Below are positions 26,562-35,590 of a stretch of 64,000 nt of DNA, one piece after another. Each line of letters opens with the position of its first letter. The first letter of the stretch is position 1. Source of the stretch: Syntrophaceticus sp050949745. Lineage in GTDB: Bacteria; Bacillota; DSM-12270; Thermacetogeniales; Thermacetogeniaceae. Position numbers and translations under genes: made by a program. The stretch is taken from contig JBMNGF010000007.1 in the NCBI GenBank assembly GCA_050949745.1, positions 1 through 64,000 of the forward strand. Direction: 5' to 3'. Under the pieces are notes generated by a model, which saw only the letters and a program-made list of their open reading frames with translations, did not search any database and had not been told where the DNA came from.

Positions 26562-26849
26562 TTGTCAGAACAGGAGAAATATTACGATTTTGATGTGCTA
26601 ACTTTTCCTTCTACCCATTATGCTTTAAAGGCTGAGAAGCTCTGTAAAAATGACGGAATCCAGGTGGCGATGATTCCTCTTCCCCGGGAGCTCAGTGCTG
26701 ACTGCGGCGTTGCCTTGATTGTGCGTCCCGAGGAGTGCCTGAATGCTGAAAACCTGTTACGGCAGGAGGGTATTTCTTTGAACGGTATACATCATATTCT
26801 GCGGAAGGGGAAAGATGCGCGCCTATGGCGGCGCCTGTTAAATATCTGA
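26562..26849 (+). CDS. DUF3343, putative Se/S carrier-like protein
   Basis: 95 residues, TTG start at 26562 behind GGTGAT. The pattern YDFDVLTFPSTHYALKAEKLC, IPLPRELSADCGVALIV and the ending match DUF3343, described as a putative selenium or sulfur carrier. The conserved cysteine is in SADCGVAL. Its presence here supports the Se/S reading of this cluster. Confidence 0.8.
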   Translation: MSEQEKYYDFDVLTFPSTHYALKAEKLCKNDGIQVAMIPLPRELSADCGVALIVRPEECLNAENLLRQEGISLNGIHHILRKGKDARLWRRLLNI

Positions 26850-26933
26850 AGGAAATTATTTTTTGAATGATTCATTTTATGAGGTTAAATTAGGGGATTA
26901 TGGTATAAATCCCGGTTAAGAGGAGTTGTGTTA

Positions 26934-28295
26934 ATGAATCTGTTACTTCCCGAAGAGGTACGGAATGCCTGCACACTCTTGGCGGATCACCAGAAACAGT
27001 CTTTTGTTGTGGGGGGCAGTATTAGAGATCTATTATTGGGAATACCACCCCAGGATTGGGATCTGGCAACAGATGCCCATCCGCGGGAAGTAGAGCGGAT
27101 CTTTAAAGCTGATGGGTATCGGGTGATACCTACTGGAGTTAAATATGGAACGGTAACTGTTAGGAAAAACCGTTTGCCATTGGAAATCACCACCTTTCGT
27201 TCGGAAACTGGGTACCTCGATTACCGCCATCCTTCACAGGTGAGTTTTGTTGAGGGGATTGGAGATGATCTGGGAAGGCGGGATTTTACCATCAATGCCC
27301 TGGCCTATGAGCCTTTGCGATCATTTTTCTGTGATCCGTTTCAAGGTATTATTGATCTGTCAAAAGAGCAGATCAGGGCTGTCAGGGATCCGGAACAGCG
27401 TTTTATTGAGGATCCGCTGCGCATGCTGCGGGCGGTCAGGATATCTGCTGAGCTAGGGTTTTCTATAGAAAACAAAACAAGGCATGCCATGATCAGAAAT
27501 GCTGAACTGCTGGGCAGAGTTTCCATGGAGCGGATTCGTGATGAACTCAATCGCCTTCTGTTGGCATCACACTTTTGCTTGGGATTAGAAAATCTGTTGG
27601 AATCAGGATTGTTATTTGTAATAATACCCGAACTTAAAGAGGGATGGTTGTTTACCCAGTATCATCCCTCTCATCAATACACGGTTCTTCGACATACTCT
27701 GGAGGCAATGCGCTATACCCCGGCACAATTAGAGGTGCGTTTAGCCATTCTCTTGCATGATGTGGCCAAACCGCGCTGTTACAGTAGAGGGGATGATGGG
27801 CGTGGCCATTTTTATGGTCATAATGTGGTAGGGGCAGAGATGGCAGAGGAGATTTTGCGCAGACTGCACTACAGCAACCAGATAATCAAAGATGTCGTGA
27901 TGCTGGTTAGAGAGCATATGCTGGAATTGAAAATGGGGCCTGCGGGTCAGCGTCGTCTGATTGCCAGAGTGGGTAGGGAGAAGATTCCTGTACTATTGAG
28001 TGTACGCTTGGCGGATATCATGGCTCACAGCAGGAGTCAGGTGATGCGTTCCCTTGAGGAATATGAGAAGTTCTATCATAAACTGCAGCAGCTGATGGCG
28101 ACCGGTGAGGAATTTGTCATGAAGGAACTTGCTGTCAATGGAAATGATGTTATTCGAGAAACAGGTGTTTCTCCGGGACCGCTAGTAGGAAAGATTTTGC
28201 GTACTCTCTGGCAGGAGGTACTTGATGACCCACGAAAAAACAAACGGGAATATCTTTTGAGGCTGGCAAAAAGGATAGTCAATGACCCTCGCTGA
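26934..28295 (+). CDS. cca: CCA tRNA nucleotidyltransferase (poly(A) polymerase family)
   Basis: 453 residues. The class II nucleotidyltransferase head reads FVVGGSIRDLLLG followed by the catalytic DWDLATDA; RRDFTINALAY is the next conserved block. An HD domain (LLHDVAKPR, about residue 280) lies in the C-terminal half. It adds or repairs the CCA end of tRNAs. ATG at 26934 is nine bases after AGGAG. The last 17 bases overlap the convergent phosphoesterase gene. Confidence 0.9.
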   Translation: MNLLLPEEVRNACTLLADHQKQSFVVGGSIRDLLLGIPPQDWDLATDAHPREVERIFKADGYRVIPTGVKYGTVTVRKNRLPLEITTFRSETGYLDYRHPSQVSFVEGIGDDLGRRDFTINALAYEPLRSFFCDPFQGIIDLSKEQIRAVRDPEQRFIEDPLRMLRAVRISAELGFSIENKTRHAMIRNAELLGRVSMERIRDELNRLLLASHFCLGLENLLESGLLFVIIPELKEGWLFTQYHPSHQYTVLRHTLEAMRYTPAQLEVRLAILLHDVAKPRCYSRGDDGRGHFYGHNVVGAEMAEEILRRLHYSNQIIKDVVMLVREHMLELKMGPAGQRRLIARVGREKIPVLLSVRLADIMAHSRSQVMRSLEEYEKFYHKLQQLMATGEEFVMKELAVNGNDVIRETGVSPGPLVGKILRTLWQEVLDDPRKNKREYLLRLAKRIVNDPR

Positions 28296-29019
28296 GCCGT
28301 TCAGCCAGTACCATTGGAAGCTTGGCTGCAGCTACTTTGTGCTGTGTTCGCGCAATATTGTATGGGACACGGATAAATTCTATTTCCTGTTCTGTAGAAT
28401 TGTAGATAATATATGAAGCTCCGGGTATACCATCCCTGGATTGTCCAACACTGCCGGGGTTAATCAGAAATATTCCTTGGTCACTGAGAGTGTAGTGTGT
28501 ACCATTGACGACTTCCTGTATAGCGTTTTCCTCAGATGTATAGAGGGCTCGTTGGTGGGTATGGCCGAAAAAGCATAGATTGATCGAGGGGTGGTTATTA
28601 TGTAAATAAGAAAAAGCTCTCAGAGCACCACCTGAGGTAAAGATATAAGCATATGGGTCCCAGGGAGCACCATGAACAGCAAGGAACTGATCATCCACAA
28701 GAAGGTGCTCTGGCAGTGTTCGTAGCCAATCTTTGTTTTCCTCTTTGAGCTCCTTAGCAGTCCAAAGGAGTGCTTTTTGAGCGACAGGGTTGAAGTCATC
28801 GGTATCACAGATCTCTAAGGCAGCATCATCATGGTTACCTCTGATGCAGATAAATTTAGATTTTCTGCAGAGTTCGCTGCAGTGATTGGGGTCGGTGTAA
28901 TAACCGACGATATCTCCCAGACAGACGACTTTATCCACTCTTTGGGCTTTTATGTCTTTCAATACAGCGCGCAGGGCTTCTAAATTAGCATGAATATCGC
29001 TAATGATGGCATAACGCAT
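28279..29019 (-). CDS. Metallophosphoesterase (YfcE/calcineurin-like)
   Basis: 246 residues. Metal-binding motifs in order: ISDIHANLEAL, CLGDIVGYYTDP, IRGNHDDA, AVHGAPWDP and FGHTHQRALY. The group includes small-molecule diesterases and diadenosine tetraphosphatase-like enzymes; the substrate is unknown. Convergent with cca. GAGAGGTGGG precedes the ATG. Confidence 0.88.
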   Translation of the reverse strand: MRYAIISDIHANLEALRAVLKDIKAQRVDKVVCLGDIVGYYTDPNHCSELCRKSKFICIRGNHDDAALEICDTDDFNPVAQKALLWTAKELKEENKDWLRTLPEHLLVDDQFLAVHGAPWDPYAYIFTSGGALRAFSYLHNNHPSINLCFFGHTHQRALYTSEENAIQEVVNGTHYTLSDQGIFLINPGSVGQSRDGIPGASYIIYNSTEQEIEFIRVPYNIARTQHKVAAAKLPMVLAERLSEGH

Positions 29020-29124
29020 TGGGGTCGTCCCACCTCTCTTTTTCCGTCCGGTTGATATTTCTGATGCTTAAGTCCTATTTTATTTTCAATGAGATGGTTA
29101 GCTTTGTCAACTGCAAAAGGAATT

Positions 29125-29140
29125 AAGAAATTAATTTCTT
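29125..29140. promoter_or_regulatory. 16-bp perfect palindrome upstream of pflB
   Basis: AAGAAATTAATTTCTT in the divergent gap between the phosphoesterase and pflB. A plausible operator; no regulator assigned. Confidence 0.4.
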
Positions 29141-29188
29141 GGCATATTATGTTTGGCAGATGATGATCATGGTTTTGCATGAAACGCT

Positions 29189-29217
29189 TCACCCCGGAAA
29201 TGATAAACAGGGGTGAT
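29189..29217 (+). promoter_or_regulatory. Hairpin covering the pflB ribosome binding site
   Basis: TCACCCC (29189-29195) can pair with GGGGTGA (29210-29216), which is the ribosome binding site of the ATG at 29223. Translation could be gated by this 7-bp stem. Confidence 0.4.
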
Positions 29218-29222
29218 TCTTT

Positions 29223-31472
29223 ATGGCAGTTAAAATAAAAGGAGATTATTATCGTTCCTTTCAAGGGGCGTCTTGGAGGGAGCATATTGATGTTGGTGAT
29301 TTTATTCTCTCTAATATAAGGCCTTATCATGGGGATTCTTCATTTCTTGCAGGGCCTACAGAGCGTACCAGCAGACTCTGGGATAAATGCCGCCAGCTTT
29401 TATTAGAAGAGCGTAATAGGGGTGGGGTATATAAGATAGATCCTCATACAGTCCAGACGATCACATCCTTCCCACCCGGTTATATCGACAGGGATTTGGA
29501 GATAATTGTGGGGCTGCAGACTGATGAACCCCTGAAAAGGGCGGTCAATCCTTTCGGAGGGATTCGTATGGCCGACAACGCCTGCCGTCAGTATGGTGAA
29601 GAAATCGACCCTAAAATGAAAGAGATATTTATGAAATATCGGGTTACCCATAATGACGGGGTATTCATGGTTTATACAAAAGAGATGCAGCATCTTCGTC
29701 ACTTCGGTATTATTACCGGCCTTCCTGATGCCTATGGGCGGGGAAGGATCATCGGGGACTATCGTCGAGTGCCACTTTATGGTATTGATCAACTTATTGC
29801 GGGTAAAGAAGCTGACCTTAATTCTCCTGAACTGCTGCGGATCGATAATGAAGAAAAGGTGAGACTGAGAGAAGAGGTGAGACAGCAGATCAATTCTCTT
29901 CATGACCTCAAAAAGATGGCCGAAATATATGGTTTTGATATTAGCAGGCCGGCAGAAAATGCGCGAGAGGCTGTACAGTGGCTTTACTTTGCCTATCTGG
30001 CAGCAGTTAAACAGCAGAACGGTGCGGCTATGTCACTGGGAAGGGTTAGCACTTTTTTAGATATCTATTTGGAGCGGGATATCGATGAAGGTAATTTAAC
30101 TGAAGAAGAAGCACAGGAGTTAATCGATGATTTTCAAATCAAACTGCGTTTGACCAGACATCTCAGGACAAAAGAGTATGATGATCTATTTGCCGGTGAT
30201 CCCAATTGGATAACTGAATCGATCGGTGGGATGGCCAATGATGGACGGACTTTGGTGACAAAAACGTCTTACCGGATGCTGCACACCCTGGAGAATCTAG
30301 GAGCAGCTCCAGAGCCAAATATGACAGTTCTCTGGGCACAAGACCTACCAAGGAGCTTCAAGGAGTACTGTGCCCGTATCTCTATAGAGACCTGTTCTCT
30401 GCAGTATGAAAATGATGACCTGATGCGTCCTATTTTTGGTGATGACTACGGAATCGCCTGTTGTACATCAGCGATGCGTTTGGGTGAACAGATGCAGTTC
30501 TTCGGAGCTCGCTCCAATCTGGCCAAATGTCTTTTGCTTGCCTTGAATGGGGGGCGTGAAGAAGCCACTGGAGAAAAGATTGCTCCCAACATCTATCAGG
30601 CTGGCCCTGGGATTTTGAATTATGATGAGGTGTGGCAGGCTTTTCAGAAGACGGTCGGTTGGTTGGCTGAGAAATATGTAACCACAATGAATGTTATTCA
30701 CTATATGCATGACAAGTATGCCTATGAGAGCCTGCAGATGGCCCTGCATGATACTTTTGTCGATCGGCTGATGGCCTTTGGAATGGCTGGAATGTCGGTT
30801 GTTGCTGATTCATTCAGTGCAATTAAGTATGCGCAGGTAGAAGCTGTTTTTAATGAGAATGGATTGATCACTGATTTCCGCATTACTGGGGATTTTCCCA
30901 AATTCGGTAACAATGATGATCGAGTTGACAGTATTGCTATCGATACTATTCGGCTCTTTGATCATGAACTGAAAAAACACCCGGCCTATCGCCATGCACA
31001 CCATACACACTCTATACTGACGATTACCAGCAATGTGATGTATGGGAAGAAAACCGCCAGCACCCCTGATGGAAGGAAGGGAGGAGCGCCCTTTGCACCG
31101 GGAGCTAATCCTATGCACGGGCGTGATACTAAAGGCGCCCTGGCTGCTATGGCTTCGGTGGCTAAGCTTCCCTATGATGATGCTTTAGATGGAATTTCCT
31201 ATACCTTTTCCATTACACCAGGAGGGCTGGGGCCTGATCATGACAGCCGCATCAGGAATCTGGTTGCACTGCTGGATGGCTTTTTTTTAAGAGAGGGACA
31301 CCATATCAATGTCAATGTTTTTGATAAAGATCTATTGGTCGATGCCATGCATCATCCGGAAAAATACCCGCAGCTGACCATCCGTGTCTCCGGTTATGCT
31401 GTGCATTTTGTAAAATTGACAAGGGAACAGCAGGAAGAGGTCATCAAGCGCACGATCTATGAGAGGGGGTAA
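29223..31472 (+). CDS. pflB: Pyruvate formate-lyase (formate C-acetyltransferase)
   Basis: 749 residues, full family length. The active-site cysteines are C413-C414 in YGIACCTSAMRLG and the glycyl radical site is G724 in IRVSGYAVHF. It converts pyruvate and CoA to acetyl-CoA and formate under anoxic conditions. The double Cys marks a true PFL and not a diol dehydratase or other glycyl radical enzyme. The activase gene follows after two bases. Confidence 0.95.
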   Translation: MAVKIKGDYYRSFQGASWREHIDVGDFILSNIRPYHGDSSFLAGPTERTSRLWDKCRQLLLEERNRGGVYKIDPHTVQTITSFPPGYIDRDLEIIVGLQTDEPLKRAVNPFGGIRMADNACRQYGEEIDPKMKEIFMKYRVTHNDGVFMVYTKEMQHLRHFGIITGLPDAYGRGRIIGDYRRVPLYGIDQLIAGKEADLNSPELLRIDNEEKVRLREEVRQQINSLHDLKKMAEIYGFDISRPAENAREAVQWLYFAYLAAVKQQNGAAMSLGRVSTFLDIYLERDIDEGNLTEEEAQELIDDFQIKLRLTRHLRTKEYDDLFAGDPNWITESIGGMANDGRTLVTKTSYRMLHTLENLGAAPEPNMTVLWAQDLPRSFKEYCARISIETCSLQYENDDLMRPIFGDDYGIACCTSAMRLGEQMQFFGARSNLAKCLLLALNGGREEATGEKIAPNIYQAGPGILNYDEVWQAFQKTVGWLAEKYVTTMNVIHYMHDKYAYESLQMALHDTFVDRLMAFGMAGMSVVADSFSAIKYAQVEAVFNENGLITDFRITGDFPKFGNNDDRVDSIAIDTIRLFDHELKKHPAYRHAHHTHSILTITSNVMYGKKTASTPDGRKGGAPFAPGANPMHGRDTKGALAAMASVAKLPYDDALDGISYTFSITPGGLGPDHDSRIRNLVALLDGFFLREGHHINVNVFDKDLLVDAMHHPEKYPQLTIRVSGYAVHFVKLTREQQEEVIKRTIYERG

Positions 31473-31474
31473 TA

Positions 31475-32200
31475 ATGGGCACTGGGTATATCCATTCAAT
31501 TGAGACGCTTGGTACTGTTGACAATGGCGGCATCAGGTTTGTTCTCTTTCTGCAGGGCTGTGCACTTCGCTGCCGCTTCTGTCATAATCCAGATACTTGG
31601 TTGATGAAGGGAAAAGAGGTGGCTGTGGAGGAGATTATTGAGCAGCTGAAGGATTACAAGATGTTTTTTGACTTGTCAGGAGGAGGGCTAACTGTCTCAG
31701 GAGGGGAACCTCTTTTACAGCCCGAATTTGTCAGAGACATTTTTGTGCAGGCAGGAGAACTGGGAATACACCGTGCTTTGGATACATCGGGATTTTGCCG
31801 CCACGGAAATATCCTTACAGTATTACCACATACAGATATGGTCATGTTTTCCATTAAAGTGGTTGATGAGGAGAAACACGAAAAGCTGACAACAACAGAT
31901 AATAAGGAAATATTGAAGAACCTGAAGCTAGCTGTGGACTCCGATGTGGAATTGGTGATCTCTTATGTTTTGATTCCCAATGTTAATGATTCTGCAGAGG
32001 ATCTCCAAGATCTCATCGACCTTGTGAAGTCCTTTGATAGGGAAATTCCTGTTCAGCTTCTTCGCTATCATAAAATGGGCACAGCTAAGTGGCAGGAAAT
32101 GGGATTGTGCGATCCTTTGGCCGACGTTTCACCTGCAACCCCTGAAGAGGTGAAATCATTTCAGGAGCAGCTTACTGCTGACGGAATACAGATACATTAG
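31475..32200 (+). CDS. pflA: Pyruvate formate-lyase activating enzyme
   Basis: Radical SAM enzyme of 241 residues that installs the glycyl radical on PflB. The iron-sulfur cluster cysteines are C29, C33 and C36 (CALRCRFC), SAM contacts are in SGGEPLLQPEF. No extra ferredoxin domain is inserted, as expected for PFL activase. Next to pflB with a GAGGGGG site. Confidence 0.94.
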   Translation: MGTGYIHSIETLGTVDNGGIRFVLFLQGCALRCRFCHNPDTWLMKGKEVAVEEIIEQLKDYKMFFDLSGGGLTVSGGEPLLQPEFVRDIFVQAGELGIHRALDTSGFCRHGNILTVLPHTDMVMFSIKVVDEEKHEKLTTTDNKEILKNLKLAVDSDVELVISYVLIPNVNDSAEDLQDLIDLVKSFDREIPVQLLRYHKMGTAKWQEMGLCDPLADVSPATPEEVKSFQEQLTADGIQIH

Positions 32201-32220
32201 CAAAAAAGATGATTATCTGC

Positions 32221-32235
32221 CTAACATTTTGTTAG
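32221..32235. promoter_or_regulatory. Fourth LysR-type box (reverse orientation)
   Basis: CTAACATTTTGTTAG; the inner 13 bases are the exact reverse complement of the core TAACAAAATGTTA found at 15400 and 15484. It lies 20 bases after pflA and 106 before the deacetylase gene. Confidence 0.45.
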
Positions 32236-32340
32236 AAATTACCGTCGGAATAATGGTACCATTAGCGGAAAAAACCGTATCATTTACCTATTTTTTATGA
32301 TAAGATAGAATTATCAGGGATTTTAGGGAGATGAGAAACC

Positions 32341-33318
32341 TTGCCTCCGGTTTTTTCTGCGATGGATTCACAGTGTGGTGGCGCCAGGCGGTTATTCAAG
32401 CATGCTCTAATTTTTATGCTCTCCTTGCTTATTTTTTTTATGCAGTGCGCTATTCCATTTGAGTTGAGAGAGGACACAATTGCTGAAGAGCAGGGTGACA
32501 AGATTGCAAATTCAGCCCCAGCACAGGCTTCTGCTAGGGAAACATCTGCAGATAACGCTGAAGAGGCAGTACATATAGTGGTACCTGAGGATGATGTGCA
32601 GTCCTCGGTGCCCCTGATCCCCAGAGATGAAATTTTGCGTTCTGTTCCTGCCGCAGGGAAAAAGGTGGCCCTGACCTTTGACGATGGGCCTTCCGCTAAG
32701 TATACGGTGGACTACCTGCGAGTCTTGCGTGAAAATCAAGTGCCAGCCACATTCTTTTTGATCGGTAGAAATGTACAACAGAATCCTAGTTTGGTGTCTT
32801 TGATAGCAGGGGAGGGACATGAGATTGGCAACCATACATATGATCACCCAAACCTGAAACGGAAGAATAAGGATTCTATTAGAAAGCAGATATCAAGCAC
32901 CTCTAAGCTTCTGAATCAATGGACCCAACAGGATATTACACTTATGCGACCTCCTGGGGGAAACTTCGGTCCTGGCTTAGAGGCAGTCGCTGCTGAAATG
33001 GATATGCGCATTTGTATGTGGAGTGTTGATCCTAAGGATTGGGAGAAAAATAAAAAACATCAGGATATAATAGCAAGCATCAAGAAGCAATTGAGGCCTG
33101 GAGCAGTTATTCTTTTGCATGAGGGAAAACCTGAGACGTTAAAGGTGTTACCTATTTTGATTAATGATCTCCGCAAAGATGGCTGGGAGTTTGTCACAAT
33201 ATCCGAACTGGTGGGTGATAGTCCTGAATCAACTACAGACAGAGCGAGCAGGGGTGGGAGACTACTGCGAACATGTGACCGATCTTCCCTAACCATGGAA
33301 ATCATTAACTTGATATAG
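32341..33318 (+). CDS. Polysaccharide deacetylase (NodB domain)
   Basis: 325 residues with an N-terminal membrane or signal segment (LIFMLSLLIFFMQCAIPF) and a low-complexity stem. The NodB domain starts near residue 110: KKVALTFDDGPSAKY holds the catalytic and metal aspartates, GNHTYDH the two histidines, and MRPPGGNFG the next motif. It probably acts on peptidoglycan or another GlcNAc polymer at the cell surface. TTG at 32341 follows GGAGATGA; no better start was found. Confidence 0.85.
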   Translation: MPPVFSAMDSQCGGARRLFKHALIFMLSLLIFFMQCAIPFELREDTIAEEQGDKIANSAPAQASARETSADNAEEAVHIVVPEDDVQSSVPLIPRDEILRSVPAAGKKVALTFDDGPSAKYTVDYLRVLRENQVPATFFLIGRNVQQNPSLVSLIAGEGHEIGNHTYDHPNLKRKNKDSIRKQISSTSKLLNQWTQQDITLMRPPGGNFGPGLEAVAAEMDMRICMWSVDPKDWEKNKKHQDIIASIKKQLRPGAVILLHEGKPETLKVLPILINDLRKDGWEFVTISELVGDSPESTTDRASRGGRLLRTCDRSSLTMEIINLI

Positions 33319-33350
33319 GGGCAGGGTTACATCACCTGTACAGTGCAGCC

Positions 33351-33599
33351 TTATATCTGATCAAGGCTGATCGTGTAGCAAATGCTTTCATCACAGCTGG
33401 GGCACTGCAGAAAGTGGACACACTGGTCATCACCTGTAGTGGCTTCTCCTTCTGTAGGGCTTTCTTTCATATCCTCATAGGGACCATAGGGATCTAAATA
33501 ACTGCTTATTTTCCCGCAGTCCTCCATAGAGCTGCTGCAGTTCGGACAATTCTCTGTTAGTTCTGTCAAGCCATTGCAAACAGGGCATTGTGAAGTCAA
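33351..33599 (-). CDS. Small zinc-ribbon protein
   Basis: 82 residues with three CxxC pairs (CPVC, CPNC, CPSC) plus an acidic, proline-containing middle (DPYGPYEDMKE). TTG start with AAGGGGG before it. Probably binds zinc; role unknown. The only minus-strand gene between the deacetylase and cysK. Confidence 0.65.
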   Translation of the reverse strand: MTSQCPVCNGLTELTENCPNCSSSMEDCGKISSYLDPYGPYEDMKESPTEGEATTGDDQCVHFLQCPSCDESICYTISLDQI

Positions 33600-33660
33600 T
33601 TTTGTTCCCCCTTACTGTTTTTCTTGACTGTTTTTCTTGATATTCGCTATTTATAATTTC

Positions 33661-33679
33661 CCCCCAAGAGGGGTTTTTT
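33661..33679 (+). terminator. Short terminator before cysK
   Basis: CCCC (33662-33665) and GGGG (33670-33673) with six T behind. Short stem, so weak. Confidence 0.5.
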
Positions 33680-33814
33680 ATTAATTGCTTAGAGGGAATT
33701 GAAAGGGAAACAGACGTAATTTATCGGATTATTTGAGTTAAGGATCATTTTTGATAAAATAAGGCATAAATGCTGGTAATCTAATAAATAAAAGCGAACA
33801 GGGAGTGCTCATCG

Positions 33815-34732
33815 ATGAAGGTTGCGAATTCAATTGAAGAATTAATCGGGTGTACACCGGTTGTCCGATTAGGTAAGATGGCGGATCCCAAGGGTGCCCG
33901 GGTTTTTGTCAAGCTGGAGTTTTTTAACCCCGCAGGGAGTATAAAAGATAGGGTTGCCCTGCAGATGGTAGAGACTGCCGAAAAGGAAGGGAAGCTCAAA
34001 CCAGGTGGGGTTATTGTTGAGCCCACCAGCGGCAACACAGGTATTGGATTGGCTATGGTAGCTGCTGCCCGAGGATATAAACTGCTAATTGTCATGCCTG
34101 AAACCATGAGTGTTGAGCGTCAAAAATTGATCAGCGGCTTGGGTGCAGAGTTGGTACTGACACCAGGGAAGGAAGGAATGAGTGGTGCGGTAAAAAGGGC
34201 GGAGGAAATATGCATGGAAAATCCCGATTATTTTTTGCCACAGCAGTTTGAGAACCCTGCCAACTCGAAAGCGCACCGTTTGACTACAGCTCAAGAAATC
34301 CTCGATCAAATGGGGGAAGATCTGGCTGGTTTTGTGTGTGGTGTCGGGACTGGTGGGACATTGACCGGTGTGGGGAGTGTCCTTAAGGAAAAAATGCCGG
34401 CAGTAAAGATTATTGCTGTAGAACCGGCTGGTTCTCCTGTGCTATCAGGGGGCCAAGTTGGTGTTCATAATCTTCAGGGGATAGGTGCCGGGTTTATACC
34501 CTCCGTACTTGATCAGAATTTAATTGATCAGGTGTTCACTGTGGGAGATGAACAGGCCATAGAGACAGCGAAGGCAATGATGAAGAAAGAAGGCATCATG
34601 GCGGGAATTTCTTCTGGGGCAGCTGTGTATGCAGCCCTACAAGTTGCTGCTCAATTATCACCACAAAAAGCTGTCTTAGCCATCGCACCTGATACAGGAG
34701 AACGTTACTTAAGCACTGCTTTGTTCGATTGA
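33815..34732 (+). CDS. cysK: Cysteine synthase A
   Basis: O-acetylserine sulfhydrylase, 305 residues. The PLP lysine is K44 in NPAGSIKDR; TSGNTG is the substrate loop and GVGTGGTLTGVG binds the PLP phosphate. It makes cysteine from O-acetylserine and sulfide. No serine acetyltransferase is next to it. Confidence 0.95.
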   Translation: MKVANSIEELIGCTPVVRLGKMADPKGARVFVKLEFFNPAGSIKDRVALQMVETAEKEGKLKPGGVIVEPTSGNTGIGLAMVAAARGYKLLIVMPETMSVERQKLISGLGAELVLTPGKEGMSGAVKRAEEICMENPDYFLPQQFENPANSKAHRLTTAQEILDQMGEDLAGFVCGVGTGGTLTGVGSVLKEKMPAVKIIAVEPAGSPVLSGGQVGVHNLQGIGAGFIPSVLDQNLIDQVFTVGDEQAIETAKAMMKKEGIMAGISSGAAVYAALQVAAQLSPQKAVLAIAPDTGERYLSTALFD

Positions 34733-34769
34733 AGCAAGTAATACTCAGAACTGCAAATGAATGGTTTAG

Positions 34770-34808
34770 TTGGTGTTGGACTCCCGCTAGGTGGGAGTCC
34801 AACACCAA
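34770..34808. repeat. 16-bp-stem inverted repeat after cysK
   Basis: Arm TTGGTGTTGGACTCCC (34770-34785) and its exact complement (34793-34808), seven-base loop, no T-run. Confidence 0.8.
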
Positions 34809-34828
34809 GTTAGTTAGTTAAAATGGCA

Positions 34829-34888
34829 ATTGGTCGTTGGGCATAGAAGGAAATCGCAAAGCGAATTCCAACTAAACCAACGACCAAT
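34829..34888. repeat. Inverted repeat of the TTGGTCGTTGG type
   Basis: ATTGGTCGTTGG (34829-34840) and CCAACGACCAAT (34877-34888), followed by AATAACCAATGACTA. Similar words occur at 7887-7920 and 50337-50360. Confidence 0.65.
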
Positions 34889-34907
34889 CACTAATAACCA
34901 ATGACTA

Positions 34908-35393
34908 CTAAAATATTTTTACGTCATGTGCTCCATGGCGCCGCAGGATATCTGCGGCTTCATTTAAGCGGTCTTCGCTTCCCTGTACAGAAACGAGGGT
35001 TTTACCCTGTCTGACATCTTCTTCGTAGTGTTGACCTTCAGCTTCCGGGATACCCCAATCAATTAATCCACCGGCTATCCCCCCGGTAGCCGCACCAGAT
35101 AAAAGTCCGGCAATTGGACCCATGGCTATAAGTGGACCTATACCAGGTATGACCAGAGCACCGGCTCCGGCTGCAAGGCCCGCCAGGCCGCCAAGAGTAC
35201 CCCCTGTTGTAATTCCCGCCATAGGCGAATTGCCTTCTTCTCCTCCCTCCATACGGGTCTCCTGAATATCTCCTTTGCCTTCATCCCGGGCTACAACAGA
35301 AATATCTTTATGAAAGCCCTTATCCCGTAAATCTACAGCAGCTTGTTCTGCCTGCCCGCGGTCATCAAAAATACCTAAAACCACTGATCCCAT
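34908..35393 (-). CDS. General stress protein 17M-like glycine-rich membrane protein
   Basis: 161 residues. N-terminal domain GSVVLGIFDDRGQAEQAAVDL is of the YflT/general stress 17M type; a Gly/Ala-rich hydrophobic centre (GIGPLIAMGPIAGLLSG) can form helical hairpins; a C-terminal repeat of the first fold (KTLVSVQGSEDRLNEAADIL) follows. I chose the third codon ATG (35391-35393) because the first ATG touches the GGAGGT site. Role in stress is inferred from the family. Confidence 0.75.
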   Translation of the reverse strand: MGSVVLGIFDDRGQAEQAAVDLRDKGFHKDISVVARDEGKGDIQETRMEGGEEGNSPMAGITTGGTLGGLAGLAAGAGALVIPGIGPLIAMGPIAGLLSGAATGGIAGGLIDWGIPEAEGQHYEEDVRQGKTLVSVQGSEDRLNEAADILRRHGAHDVKIF

Positions 35394-35590
35394 AACCATA
35401 CCTCCAAGTATAGTTTTTTTACTCTTTTATATTGTGCAGTGAAGGATAAAAATTTATACCGACTAAAAGATTAGCAAATAAAGGATATTTCAAAAAATGA
35501 GGGGAAAGCGTTTTTTCTTGTCAAAACAGCTCTCCTCATGTAAGATCAAAACAGATTTACCAGGAATAATGTCTCAGAGGGGATGAGTTA

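Noticed and set aside
33600..33814. T-box or S-box riboswitch before cysK
   Set aside because: The 215-base gap has only a four-pair terminator and none of the conserved riboswitch blocks.
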